64,000 nucleotides of DNA from Nocardiopsis sp. N85. GTDB taxonomy: Bacteria; Actinomycetota; Actinomycetes; Streptosporangiales; Streptosporangiaceae. Of this stretch, positions 50,030-58,358 are shown piece after piece. The translations under genes were made by a program, and so were the position numbers. The number at the start of each line of letters is the position of its first letter. The first letter of the stretch is position 1. Under the pieces are notes generated by a model. That model searched no databases and was not told where the DNA came from. It saw only the letters and a list, made by a program, of their open reading frames with translations. Where the stretch lies: the NCBI RefSeq assembly GCF_028882275.1, contig NZ_JARBUT010000018.1, positions 62,001 to 126,000 on the forward strand, written 5' to 3'.

Positions 50030-50275
50030 TCACTGGCGGTAGTTCTCGACCTCGGCCACCGAGCGGGCCTCGGCCTCGTCGGGGTCCCGTCCGAACTCTT
50101 CGCGGGCCCGTCGCTGGCGGAGCAGGTCCCAGCACTGGTCGAGGGCCTCCTCGACCTCCTTCATCCGCCCACGCTCCACGGAGGACAGGGCCCCGGGGGT
50201 GTCGCGCAGGGCGTGCTCCTCCTTCATCAAACCCTTGATGGTGGTCAGGATGTCCTTGTCGCCGCTTCGGTCCAT
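50030..50275 (-). CDS. DUF2630 family protein
   Basis: Predicted 81 residues, helical, charged. DILTTIKGLMKEEHALRD and EEALDQCWDLLRQRRAREEFG are the conserved DUF2630 helices, an actinobacterial family of unknown function. The length is complete. No neighbours in an operon. Confidence 0.85.
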   Translation of the reverse strand: MDRSGDKDILTTIKGLMKEEHALRDTPGALSSVERGRMKEVEEALDQCWDLLRQRRAREEFGRDPDEAEARSVAEVENYRQ

Positions 50276-50335
50276 AGGGACATGGTGGGTTCGGCACGGG
50301 ACACGGGCAAGAGCCTTGCCCCGGGCTTACCCAGA

Positions 50336-51508
50336 TCAGGCCCGACGTTTACGGACGGCGGCCAGCAGCGCGATCGCGGCGCCGACGGTGATGAGACCGC
50401 CGGAGAGCAGGGCGGCCAGGCCGGGGCCGGTGACGGGCAGCTTCGGCTTGCCGGGCGGAGTGGGCTCGGGATACGGGCCCGGGGTGGGCTTCGGCGACGG
50501 ATCGGGCGACGGACTCGGGCTCGGAGAGGGGGACGGACTCGGCGACGGGTCCGGGCTCGGAGAGGGGGACGGGTCCGGAGAGGGGGACGGGTCCGGAGAG
50601 GGGGACGGACTCGGAGACGGGTCGGGCGACGGACTCGGGCTGGGCGAAGGAGACGGATCCGGAGAAGGTGACGGACTCGGAGACGGCGACGGGCTCGGGG
50701 AAGGTTCCGGAGGGCGGCAATCGGCCGTCACGTCGCCCAGGACCAGATCGAACAGCGTCACCGGGTCCCCCACCGGGTTCCCGTTCCCGTCGTAGCGCTG
50801 GGCCGTCGCCGTGTAGTCGGTCTCCACATGGCCGTGGTACGGGTGATCCTCCTCCACGACATGACCGATGACCGTCTCCACCCGGACCAGGGTGGCACCG
50901 TCCCCGAAATCCCCCGGGAAGGTCGTCAGGGTGGAGGCGGTACCGGCCTGGTTGGGAGGCGGGGCGTCGAGAAGCCGCCCGAACAGGGTGGGCGCCGTGG
51001 TCGAGGTCTGGGCGATGACACCGTTCGGGGGGTTGCACTGCACCCGGTTGCTCCAGGTGGCGACCCGGAGGACCACGTTGCCGTCGGGGGCCGACCCTTC
51101 CACCAGCCGCGCGACCCAGGGCACCGAGGGCGTCGGTACCGCCAGTCCGGTGAAGGCGCCGTCGGCGTTGGTCATCGCGCTCTCGGGCGCGGTCACGGCG
51201 CTCACCGCGCCGGTCGCCGTCGCGGACGTCAGATGAGGGGAGGAGGGGAGCCCGCTCCAGGAGTCGGCGTCGTCCCCGGAGACCTCGATGACCTGGAGGG
51301 TCTCCTCCACCGGCGTCCCGTACACGGACCCGTCGAGCGTCAGCCGACCCCAGGTGCTCGACGCGTAAGGGGTGGCCGGCGCGGCCACCACGTCACGGGC
51401 GCCGAAGGTCGCGCCCGCCACCACAGCGCCGGATGCCACGAGGACCGAGGTGACGACGGCGACGCCGACCTGCCGTCGTCCCACCGAGCGAACTCGCACC
51501 GCGATCAA
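50336..51508 (-). CDS. Sortase-anchored surface protein with Ser-Pro repeat stalk
   Basis: Predicted 390 residues. A signal peptide (VAVVTSVLVASGAVVAGATF) leads a beta-rich domain of about 220 residues that I do not recognise (two Cys, NRVQCNPPNG and VTADCRPPEP). About 80 residues of SPSPSPDP-type repeats form a wall-spanning stalk, followed by the sorting signal LPVTG at about 357, a hydrophobic helix and the basic tail RKRRA. The TTG at 51508 has GGGAG 7 nt upstream; a GTG at 51499 is possible. It is exported and probably linked to peptidoglycan by a sortase. No sortase gene is in the window. Confidence 0.85.
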   Translation of the reverse strand: MIAVRVRSVGRRQVGVAVVTSVLVASGAVVAGATFGARDVVAAPATPYASSTWGRLTLDGSVYGTPVEETLQVIEVSGDDADSWSGLPSSPHLTSATATGAVSAVTAPESAMTNADGAFTGLAVPTPSVPWVARLVEGSAPDGNVVLRVATWSNRVQCNPPNGVIAQTSTTAPTLFGRLLDAPPPNQAGTASTLTTFPGDFGDGATLVRVETVIGHVVEEDHPYHGHVETDYTATAQRYDGNGNPVGDPVTLFDLVLGDVTADCRPPEPSPSPSPSPSPSPSPDPSPSPSPSPSPDPSPSPSPSPDPSPSPDPSPSPSPDPSPSPSPSPSPSPSPDPSPKPTPGPYPEPTPPGKPKLPVTGPGLAALLSGGLITVGAAIALLAAVRKRRA

Positions 51509-51680
51509 TTCAGCACTCCCAGTAGTCAATTTTCACCGTGGACAACACTCTAGGTAACGACCGGACGCGATGCCCGGAGGACTCGACGATTCACCCGCGA
51601 CGTCTTACGCCCCTGTTCGTCTGGGAAACTCCTACCTGAGGACCCAACGGCGGAATGCCTTGCCGAACGGGACCGTTCAA

Positions 51681-51695
51681 TACCTCAAGGGGGTA
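51681..51695. promoter_or_regulatory. Candidate CsoR operator
   Basis: TACCTCAAGGGGGTA, a TACC-N-GGTA palindrome with the G-run typical of CsoR sites, lies 6 nt before the csoR start and overlaps its ribosome binding site. A second perfect inverted repeat, GAACGG-GA-CCGTTC (51665-51678), is directly upstream. Confidence 0.5.
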
Positions 51696-51701
51696 TTGTT
51701 C

Positions 51702-52028
51702 ATGGCATCTGAGCAGGAACGACACGGAAGCGGGACCATGGCTGCGACCCACGGTTACAGCAATGACAAGCAGAGCCACATCAACCGGTTGCGCCGCATC
51801 GAGGGACAGATCCGCGGTCTACAGCGCATGGTCGAGGACGACCAGTACTGCATCGACGTCCTCACCCAGACCTCGGCCGTGAACAGCGCCCTGCGCTCCT
51901 TCGCCCTGGCCATGCTCGACGAGCACCTCAAGCACTGTGTGGCCCACGCCGTCGCCAACGGCGGCGAGGAGGCCGACGCCAAGGTCAAGGAGGCCTCCGA
52001 GGCCATCGCCCGGCTCGTCCGTTCCTGA
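51702..52028 (+). CDS. csoR: CsoR-type metal-sensing repressor
   Basis: Predicted 108 residues. The CsoR/RcnR/FrmR fold starts SHINRLRRIEGQIRGLQRMV. The copper ligands of CsoR are all present: Cys in DDQYCIDVLTQ, His and Cys in LDEHLKHCVAHAV. CsoR releases DNA on binding Cu(I). The ATG at 51702 is chosen, with AAGGGGG upstream; an ATG at 51738 (MAATHGYS) would give a shorter protein. No copper ATPase or chaperone gene is adjacent, so it may act elsewhere or respond to another ligand. Confidence 0.88.
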   Translation: MASEQERHGSGTMAATHGYSNDKQSHINRLRRIEGQIRGLQRMVEDDQYCIDVLTQTSAVNSALRSFALAMLDEHLKHCVAHAVANGGEEADAKVKEASEAIARLVRS

Positions 52029-52054
52029 TCCCCTCCCCCGTCCCGCACCGTTCC

Positions 52055-52087
52055 GGGGGCGGCGGACCGCCGTGGTCCGCCGCCCCC
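52055..52087. terminator. Bidirectional terminator between csoR and NDH-2-like gene
   Basis: GGGGGCGGCGGACC (52055-52068) pairs perfectly with GGTCCGCCGCCCCC (52074-52087) around a 5-nt loop; the genes converge on it. Confidence 0.8.
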
Positions 52088-52099
52088 GTCGTGTCCGGG

Positions 52100-53473
52100 T
52101 CAGCTGTCCCCGTACCGGGCCCTGAGGTTCTCCAGCAGCCGGGCGCCCTCGCGTCCCGCCGCCTCCGAGTCGAGGTAGTCGACGTTGTCGTTGGCCACGA
52201 ACGAGGACGGGCGCCCGTGGTCCGCGAAGCCCATCCGGGACACGTCCCCTCCGATGAACGCCCGGATGCCCCAGTTGGCCAGGATGCGCGCCCGCGCGTT
52301 GGGCGAGGGCACCGCCATCAGGTGGTAGCCGCGGGTCGCGCCCAGCGCGGGCAGGCCGCTCAGCTCCAGGTCCATCACCCGGGCCAGCGCGTCCCTGCCG
52401 CTCAGGTCCACGACCAGACCCAGGTCCCGATGGCGGAACTCCCGCAGCGGGCGCCCCAGGATGGAGGCCACCACGTTGTGCGCCACCGTCGTCGCCTGCC
52501 GGGTCGCGTACTGGGCCGTCGGCGGGCAGTAGGGCGACTCCCCCGCCAGGTCGGGCACCGCCACCGCGTCGCCGAGGGCGAACACCTCGGGCTCTCCCGG
52601 CACCCGCAGGTCGGCTCCCACCTCCAGACGGCCCCTCGTTGTGGGTACGCCCAGGGTCTCCATGAGCGGGCTCGGGGAGACCCCGGCCGTCCAGATGAGG
52701 GTGCGACAGGGCAGGGCCCGTCCGTCGGTGAGCACCACCTTGTCGGCGGTGACCTCGCGCACCGACACCTTGAGCTTGACCTCGATACCCAGATGGCGCA
52801 GCAGGTCCAGGGCCTTGCGGCCGAGCCGGTCCCCCAGTTCGGGCAACACCTTGGGCGCGATGTCGACCAGGTGCCAGCGGATCACCGAGCGCAGCTCGGG
52901 GTAGCGTTTGGCGGCCTCCTCGCACAGGCGCATCAGCGACGCCGCGGTCTCCACTCCCGTGTAGCCGCCGCCGACCACGATGAACCGGCAGCGCTCCTCG
53001 CGTTCGATCGGGTCGACGCTGTCGTTGGCCATCTCCAGCTGGGCGAGCACGTGGTCCCGCAAGAGGACGGCCTCGGCCAGGGTCTTGGCCCCGTAGGCGT
53101 GCTCGGTGAGGCCGGGGATGTCGAAGGCCCGGGTGTGGGCGCCGGGCGCCAGCACCAGTCGGTCGTAGCGCACCGGGGTGAACTCACCGGTGGGCCGGCG
53201 CACCACCACGACGCGGTCGTCGGTGTCGACGCCGACGGCGTGGCCGGGGACGAGCCGGGTCTCGCGGGTCAGCCGGTGCACGGACATCGCCACCGACTGC
53301 GGGGTGAGCATCCCGGAGGCCACCTGTGGCAGCAGCGGGCTGTAGAGCATGTAGTCGTGGGGGGCGATCAGGGCGAGGTCCGCCGCCCCCGTCGGAATGC
53401 GGCGTTCGAGGTGACGCAGGGTGTGGATGCCGCCGAACCCCGCGCCGACCACCACGATTCGAGGCCGAGCCAT
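52100..53473 (-). CDS. NAD(P)/FAD-dependent oxidoreductase, type II NADH dehydrogenase-like
   Basis: Predicted 457 residues. The N-terminal FAD motif is IVVVGAGFGGIHTLRHLE, the second Rossmann motif FIVVGGGYTGVETAASLM binds NAD(P)H, and VFALGDAVAVPD is the C-terminal FAD-ribityl motif. NDH-2 proteins transfer electrons from NADH to quinone at the membrane without pumping protons. AQYATRQATTVAHNV matches the quinone-site helix of the family. The ATG at 53473 has AAGGAG upstream. Single gene. Confidence 0.88.
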   Translation of the reverse strand: MARPRIVVVGAGFGGIHTLRHLERRIPTGAADLALIAPHDYMLYSPLLPQVASGMLTPQSVAMSVHRLTRETRLVPGHAVGVDTDDRVVVVRRPTGEFTPVRYDRLVLAPGAHTRAFDIPGLTEHAYGAKTLAEAVLLRDHVLAQLEMANDSVDPIEREERCRFIVVGGGYTGVETAASLMRLCEEAAKRYPELRSVIRWHLVDIAPKVLPELGDRLGRKALDLLRHLGIEVKLKVSVREVTADKVVLTDGRALPCRTLIWTAGVSPSPLMETLGVPTTRGRLEVGADLRVPGEPEVFALGDAVAVPDLAGESPYCPPTAQYATRQATTVAHNVVASILGRPLREFRHRDLGLVVDLSGRDALARVMDLELSGLPALGATRGYHLMAVPSPNARARILANWGIRAFIGGDVSRMGFADHGRPSSFVANDNVDYLDSEAAGREGARLLENLRARYGDS

Positions 53474-53901
53474 GTATTGCTCCTTCTCCGTGTCGGTCGC
53501 CGTCGGAAGCGGGCGTACCCGATGAGCCGAACCTAAGCCCGGACCGGACGGGACACACGCCCGCCGGGCCGCACCGTTCCCACCTCTTGGCGACCTCTTT
53601 GTCGGCTTTCGCCTCTGCGGTCGGGGAAGGGAACGGACCGGAAGGCGGTCCATCCCTTACGGGTGCGACGGATCGGCCGTCGTCGGGCTTCGCGGCGATG
53701 CGCTCGCCCGTCCCGGAAGCACGGCCCCGCCGGCACCCCACGGCGCGCCCGGGTACCACGTCGTCGGTGGCATCGGTGTGCGCCCGGAGTCACCGCCGAT
53801 CGACACGCGCCGTCCCCTCGAACGGGCCCCTACCCACGGAACGGTCCGGCACCACCGACGGCGAACGGCGGGTCCGCCCGCGGCACCCGCGGCCGGTCCC
53901 C
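53474..53901. other. Gene-free stretch
   Basis: About 430 nt between the NDH-2-like gene start and the stop of the TetR gene. Open frames here are Arg/Pro-rich and unconvincing; I see no gene, repeat or clear hairpin. Confidence 0.5.
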
Positions 53902-54546
53902 CTACTCCGAGGGCACCACGGCCCGCTCGGGGTGGGCCTCGTTGTGCGCGGAGACCTCCACAGGCCGGTCCGGGAGGAGGGCGGCCGTGCCCATCCGCAG
54001 CAACAGGGCCGCCATCTCCCCCCGGGGCAGCACGTGGCTGTGGGGAGTGGAGTTGAGCAGACCGAACGCGGCCTGCGTCGAGGCGAGCAGGACCTCGTGG
54101 GGTTCGTCGGGGCGGAGTTCGGCCAGGACGGTCACCCATTCCTCCACGTAACGGCGCTGGATCCGACGGACCCGGCGGTTGTCCTCGTCGGTGAGGTGGT
54201 GCAGTTCCCGGTCGTGGACGACGATGAGCGACGGCTCGTCCAGGGCGAAGGAGATGTGACCGCGCAGCAGCAGGTCCAAGGCGTCACGGGGCTCGGTGGA
54301 GCGGGCCAGCAGCACCGAGCCGCGGCGGGACAGGCGTCGGCTGATGTCCAGGAGCACTTCGCCGAGCAGCGCCCGCTTACCGGGGAAATGCCGGTACAGA
54401 GCGGGACCGGTGGTGCCGATCGCCCGGCCGATGTCGTCGATCGACACGCCGCGATAACCGCGCTCGGCGAACAGGCCCGCCGCGGCGGCGAGGATCTCCC
54501 GACGGCGCTCGCCGATCGGTCTCTGTTCCACCGGTCTGGGGCGCAT
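53902..54546 (-). CDS. TetR-family regulator of the leucine-type operon
   Basis: Predicted 214 residues. HTH: LAAAAGLFAERGYRGVSID and IGRAIGTTGPALYRHFPGKR. The C-terminal part resembles the TetR_C family seen in fatty acyl-CoA regulators. It is divergent from the carboxyltransferase gene, with a 43-bp near-perfect inverted repeat between them as evident operator. It probably represses the operon and is released by an acyl-CoA intermediate. Confidence 0.9.
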   Translation of the reverse strand: MRPRPVEQRPIGERRREILAAAAGLFAERGYRGVSIDDIGRAIGTTGPALYRHFPGKRALLGEVLLDISRRLSRRGSVLLARSTEPRDALDLLLRGHISFALDEPSLIVVHDRELHHLTDEDNRRVRRIQRRYVEEWVTVLAELRPDEPHEVLLASTQAAFGLLNSTPHSHVLPRGEMAALLLRMGTAALLPDRPVEVSAHNEAHPERAVVPSE

Positions 54547-54604
54547 CCGGCCTCCGCTCGCCGTCCTCCGGACGGGTCCTTCCCGGCCCGGCTGTGGACA
54601 CCCA

Positions 54605-54647
54605 TGTTAATGGTCACTAACATCACGAATGTTAGTGACCATTAACA
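54605..54647. promoter_or_regulatory. Perfect 19-bp inverted repeat: double TetR operator
   Basis: TGTTAATGGTCACTAACAT (54605-54623) and ATGTTAGTGACCATTAACA (54629-54647) are exact reverse complements around CACGA. Each arm is itself an imperfect palindrome, GTTAGTGA-CCATTAAC, so the site can bind two TetR dimers. It lies in the only space between the two divergent genes. Confidence 0.8.
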
Positions 54648-54667
54648 CCCCTCCACGAGAGGACAGC

Positions 54668-56293
54668 ATGAGCAGGGCATCCGTACTCGGCTCGGCGGTG
54701 GACACCGCCGGGCCCGCGTTCGCCGCCAACGACGCGGCGAACCGCGCCCTCGCCTCGGAGCTGCGCGAGCGGATCGCCACCGCGGCCCTCGGCGGACCCG
54801 AGAAGGCCCGCGCGCGCCACATGGAACGCGGCAAACTCCTGCCGCGCGACCGTGTCGACCACCTCCTCGACCCCGGTTCACCCTTCCTGGAGATCGCCCC
54901 CCTGGCCGCCCACGGTCTCTACGGGACCGACGGGCGGGACGCGCCCGGGGCCGGGATGATCGCCGGTGTGGGTCGGGTGGCCGGCCGCCCCACGGTGGTG
55001 ATCGCCAACGACGCCACGGTCAAGGGCGGCAGCTACTACCCGATGACCGTCAAGAAGCACCTGCGCGCCCAGGAGATCGCCCTCCAGAACCGCCTGCCGT
55101 GCGTGTACCTGGCCGACTCCGGCGGTGCCTTCCTGCCCCTCCAGGACGAGGTGTTCCCCGACCGCGAGCACTTCGGACGGATCTTCTACAACCAGGCGAC
55201 CATGTCGCGGCTGGGCGTCCCGCAGATCGCGGCGGTGCTCGGTTCGTGCACCGCCGGCGGCGCCTACGTCCCGGCGATGAGCGACGAGGCCGTCATCGTC
55301 CGCGAGCAGGGCACGATCTTCCTGGGCGGTCCGCCGCTGGTGAAGGCCGCCACCGGCGAGGTGGTCACCGCCGAGGAACTGGGCGGGGGCGACCTGCACT
55401 CCCGGGTGTCGGGGGTGACCGACCACCTGGCCGACGACGACGCCCACGCGCTCGCCATCGTGCGGCGCATCGCCGACACCTTCGGGCCGCTCGATCCGCC
55501 CGCCTGGGAGACCCGCGACCCGCGCCCGCCCGCGCTGGACCCGCACGAGCTGTACGGCGTGGTGCCCGCCGACACGCGCACCCCCTACGACGTGCGCGAG
55601 GTCATCGGCCGGGTCGTGGACGGCAGCGAGTTCACCGAGTTCAAGGCCGAGTACGGGACCACCCTGGTCACCGGGTTCGCGCACATCCACGGGCACCCGG
55701 TGGGGATCATCGCCAACAACGGCATCCTGTTCGCCGAGTCGGCGCTCAAGGGGGCCCACTTCATCGAGCTGTGCGACCGGCGGAGCATCCCGCTGGTCTT
55801 CCTCCAGAACATCTCCGGGTTCATGGTGGGCCGCGACTACGAGGCCGGGGGCATCGCCAAACACGGCGCGAAGATGGTCACCGCCGTGGCCTGCGCCCGG
55901 GTCCCCAAGTTCACCGTGGTCATCGGCGGTTCGTTCGGCGCCGGCAACTACTCCATGTGCGGCCGGGCCTACTCGCCCCGCTTCCTGTGGATGTGGCCCA
56001 ACGCCCGCATCTCGGTGATGGGCGGAGAACAGGCCGCGTCGGTGCTGTCCACGGTCCGCCGCGACCAGATGAACGCGCGCGGCGAGGAGTGGTCGGCCGA
56101 GGCGGAGGAGGAGTTCAAGGCCCCCATCCGGGACACCTACGAGGCGCAGGGCAGCCCGTACCACTCCACCGCCCGACTGTGGGACGACGGCGTCATCGAT
56201 CCCGTCGACACCCGCGACGTGCTCGCCATGGCCCTGTCCGCCGCCCGCCACGCCCCGCTGGAGCCCGTGGGCTACGGCGTCTTCCGGATGTGA
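54668..56293 (+). CDS. Acyl-CoA carboxyltransferase subunit (methylcrotonyl-CoA carboxylase type)
   Basis: Predicted 541 residues. Key segments are GSCTAGGAYVPAMSDE, GGPPLVKAATGEVVTAEELGG, NISGFMVGRDYEAGGIAKHG and GGSFGAGNYSMCGRAYSPRF, all characteristic of MCC beta subunits (AccD1/LiuB group); the LWDDGVIDPVDTRDV end also matches. With the alpha subunit it carboxylates 3-methylcrotonyl-CoA in leucine breakdown, inferred. The ATG at 54668 has GAGAGGA upstream; the frame begins at 54629 inside the operator, which is unlikely as a start. Confidence 0.93.
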   Translation: MSRASVLGSAVDTAGPAFAANDAANRALASELRERIATAALGGPEKARARHMERGKLLPRDRVDHLLDPGSPFLEIAPLAAHGLYGTDGRDAPGAGMIAGVGRVAGRPTVVIANDATVKGGSYYPMTVKKHLRAQEIALQNRLPCVYLADSGGAFLPLQDEVFPDREHFGRIFYNQATMSRLGVPQIAAVLGSCTAGGAYVPAMSDEAVIVREQGTIFLGGPPLVKAATGEVVTAEELGGGDLHSRVSGVTDHLADDDAHALAIVRRIADTFGPLDPPAWETRDPRPPALDPHELYGVVPADTRTPYDVREVIGRVVDGSEFTEFKAEYGTTLVTGFAHIHGHPVGIIANNGILFAESALKGAHFIELCDRRSIPLVFLQNISGFMVGRDYEAGGIAKHGAKMVTAVACARVPKFTVVIGGSFGAGNYSMCGRAYSPRFLWMWPNARISVMGGEQAASVLSTVRRDQMNARGEEWSAEAEEEFKAPIRDTYEAQGSPYHSTARLWDDGVIDPVDTRDVLAMALSAARHAPLEPVGYGVFRM

Positions 56294-56300
56294 GGAACCC

Positions 56301-58358
56301 TTGACCACGACCGTACTCATCGCCAACCGGGGCGAGATCGCCCTTCGGGTGATGCGCACCCTGCGCCGGATGGGCCTGGGGTCGGTGGCCGTGCACACGG
56401 ACGCCGACGCCGACGCCCCGCACGTGTCGGCCGCCGACCGGGCGGTGCGCGTACCCGCCTACCTGGACGCCGACGCCATCGTCGCGGCCGCCGTGGAGAC
56501 GGGGGCGACCCTGGTCCACCCCGGCTACGGCTTCCTGTCGGAGAACGCCGCGTTCGCCCGCGCCTGCGCCGAGGCGGGGCTGACGTTCATCGGACCGCCG
56601 CCCGCCGCCATCGACGCGATGGGCGACAAGATCCGGGCCAAGGAGACCGTGGCCGCCGCCGGTGTGCCCGTGCTGGGCGGGTTCACCGAGGAACCCGGGG
56701 CGCCGCTGCCCGACGACGTCCTGCTGAAGCGGGCCGCCGCCACCGGTTATCCGCTGCTCATCAAGCCCTCCGCCGGGGGAGGCGGCAAGGGCATGCGCGC
56801 CGTGCACTCCCCCGACGACCTGGCCGCGGCGGCCGCGGCCGCCCGACGCGAGGCGCTGGCCGCTTTCGGCGACTCCACCCTGCTGGTGGAACGGCTGGTG
56901 CGACGGCCCCGGCACATCGAGGTGCAGGTCCTCGCCGACGCCCACGGGAACGTCGTTCACCTGGGCGAACGCGAGTGCAGCCTGCAACGCCGACACCAGA
57001 AGGTGGTGGAGGAGGCGCCCTCCCCCCTGCTCACCGACGAGCAGCGCGCCGCCATGGGCGAGGCCGCCGTGGCCGCCGCCCGCTCCTGCGGATACGTGGG
57101 TGCCGGCACCGTCGAGTTCATCGCCGAGGCGGGCGCGGACGGCGACCTGGTGTTCTCGTTCCTGGAGATGAACACCCGTCTCCAGGTGGAGCACCCGGTC
57201 ACCGAGGAGGTCGTCGCGATCCGCGGCGAACGCGGCCTGGACCTGGTGGAACTCCAGGTCCGGGTGGCGTCGGGCGCCCCGTTGCCGTTCGGCCAGGAGG
57301 ACGTGTCCTGGGTCGGGCACTCCGTGGAGGCCCGGATCTACGCCGAGGACGCCGACCGCGGGTTCCTGCCCAGCGGCGGACCGATCCTGGCCCTGGCGGA
57401 GCCCTCCGGCGAGGGGGTGCGGGTCGACTCCGGTGTCGCCGCCGGAGGCGAGGTGACCTCGTCGTTCGACCCGATGCTCGCCAAGGTCATCGCGTGGGGC
57501 CCGGACCGGGCCGAGGCGCTGCGCCGCGCCGACGCCGCCCTGGCCGGGTACCTGCTCCTGGGATGCGTCACCAACACCGCGTTCCTGCGCAGGTTGCTGC
57601 GCCACCCCCGGGTCGCCTCGGGGGACCTGAGCACCGACCTCATCGAGTCGACACCGCCCGAGGCCGCCCCCGAACGCGTCCCGGAGGAGGTGTACGCGGC
57701 GGTGGCCCTGGACCACACACTGGACCTGGAGCCGCCCGCGCCCACCGCCGACCGGTTCGCCGTCCCGGACGGGTGGCGGATCGGCGGACCCGCCTGGACG
57801 CCGTGGCGGCTGCGCGCCCCCGGCCATGACTCCGCCGTGGTGCGGGTGCGCCGCTCCGGCACCGGATTCTCGGTGAGCGTGGACGGCGCCGAGCCCGTGG
57901 CCGCCCGCGCCCACCGCGACGGCGGTCGGCTCACCGTCACCTACGCCGGGCGCACCCGCACCTACCTGCGGGCCGATGACCCCGTCACGGCGCACCGCTG
58001 GCTGGGCGCCGACGGCACCGCCTGGACGTTGCACGAGGAGCCCGTCGACGCCGCGCTGCGCAGCGACGAGGCCGCCGCCGACGGCACCGTGCGCAGCCCC
58101 ATGCCCGGCACGGTGCTCGCCGTGCCCGTGGCGGTCGGCGACACGGTCACCGTGGGGCAGTCGCTGGCCGTCGTGGAGGCCATGAAGATGGAGCACTCCG
58201 TCACCTCACCCATCGACGGGACCGTGACCACCGTCGCGGTCCGATCCGGCGCGTCCGTCCCGATGGACGCCGTGCTGGTCGTCGTCGAACCTTCCGGGGC
58301 CCCGGACACCGCCGAGGTCCCGTCCACCCCCGCCACCAGCGAGGAGAACCAGCGATGA
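56301..58358 (+). CDS. Acyl-CoA carboxylase alpha subunit (biotin carboxylase plus BCCP)
   Basis: Predicted 685 residues. Biotin carboxylase starts TVLIANRGEIALRVMRTL; ATP loop KPSAGGGGKGMRAVHS; active site EMNTRLQVEHPVTEE. The middle BT linker domain links it to the beta subunit. The BCCP motif VEAMKMEHSV places biotin on about Lys629. It begins at a TTG, 7 nt after the beta subunit stop with GAGGA upstream; no nearby ATG fits the fold. Paralogous to the 15161-17197 gene. Confidence 0.92.
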   Translation: MTTTVLIANRGEIALRVMRTLRRMGLGSVAVHTDADADAPHVSAADRAVRVPAYLDADAIVAAAVETGATLVHPGYGFLSENAAFARACAEAGLTFIGPPPAAIDAMGDKIRAKETVAAAGVPVLGGFTEEPGAPLPDDVLLKRAAATGYPLLIKPSAGGGGKGMRAVHSPDDLAAAAAAARREALAAFGDSTLLVERLVRRPRHIEVQVLADAHGNVVHLGERECSLQRRHQKVVEEAPSPLLTDEQRAAMGEAAVAAARSCGYVGAGTVEFIAEAGADGDLVFSFLEMNTRLQVEHPVTEEVVAIRGERGLDLVELQVRVASGAPLPFGQEDVSWVGHSVEARIYAEDADRGFLPSGGPILALAEPSGEGVRVDSGVAAGGEVTSSFDPMLAKVIAWGPDRAEALRRADAALAGYLLLGCVTNTAFLRRLLRHPRVASGDLSTDLIESTPPEAAPERVPEEVYAAVALDHTLDLEPPAPTADRFAVPDGWRIGGPAWTPWRLRAPGHDSAVVRVRRSGTGFSVSVDGAEPVAARAHRDGGRLTVTYAGRTRTYLRADDPVTAHRWLGADGTAWTLHEEPVDAALRSDEAAADGTVRSPMPGTVLAVPVAVGDTVTVGQSLAVVEAMKMEHSVTSPIDGTVTTVAVRSGASVPMDAVLVVVEPSGAPDTAEVPSTPATSEENQR

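Noticed and set aside
50497..50705. Direct repeats that might be read as a CRISPR array.
   Set aside because: They are coding repeats of the Ser-Pro-Asp stalk, with irregular short period and no spacers.
51523..51540. TAGTCAATTTTCACC upstream of the surface-protein gene resembles the PadR-type operator.
   Set aside because: Only the left half matches; the right half lacks TTGA. One half site is expected by chance.
53663..54151. Plus-strand frame between the NDH-2-like gene and TetR.
   Set aside because: Arg/Pro-rich shadow overlapping the TetR gene; no start signal.
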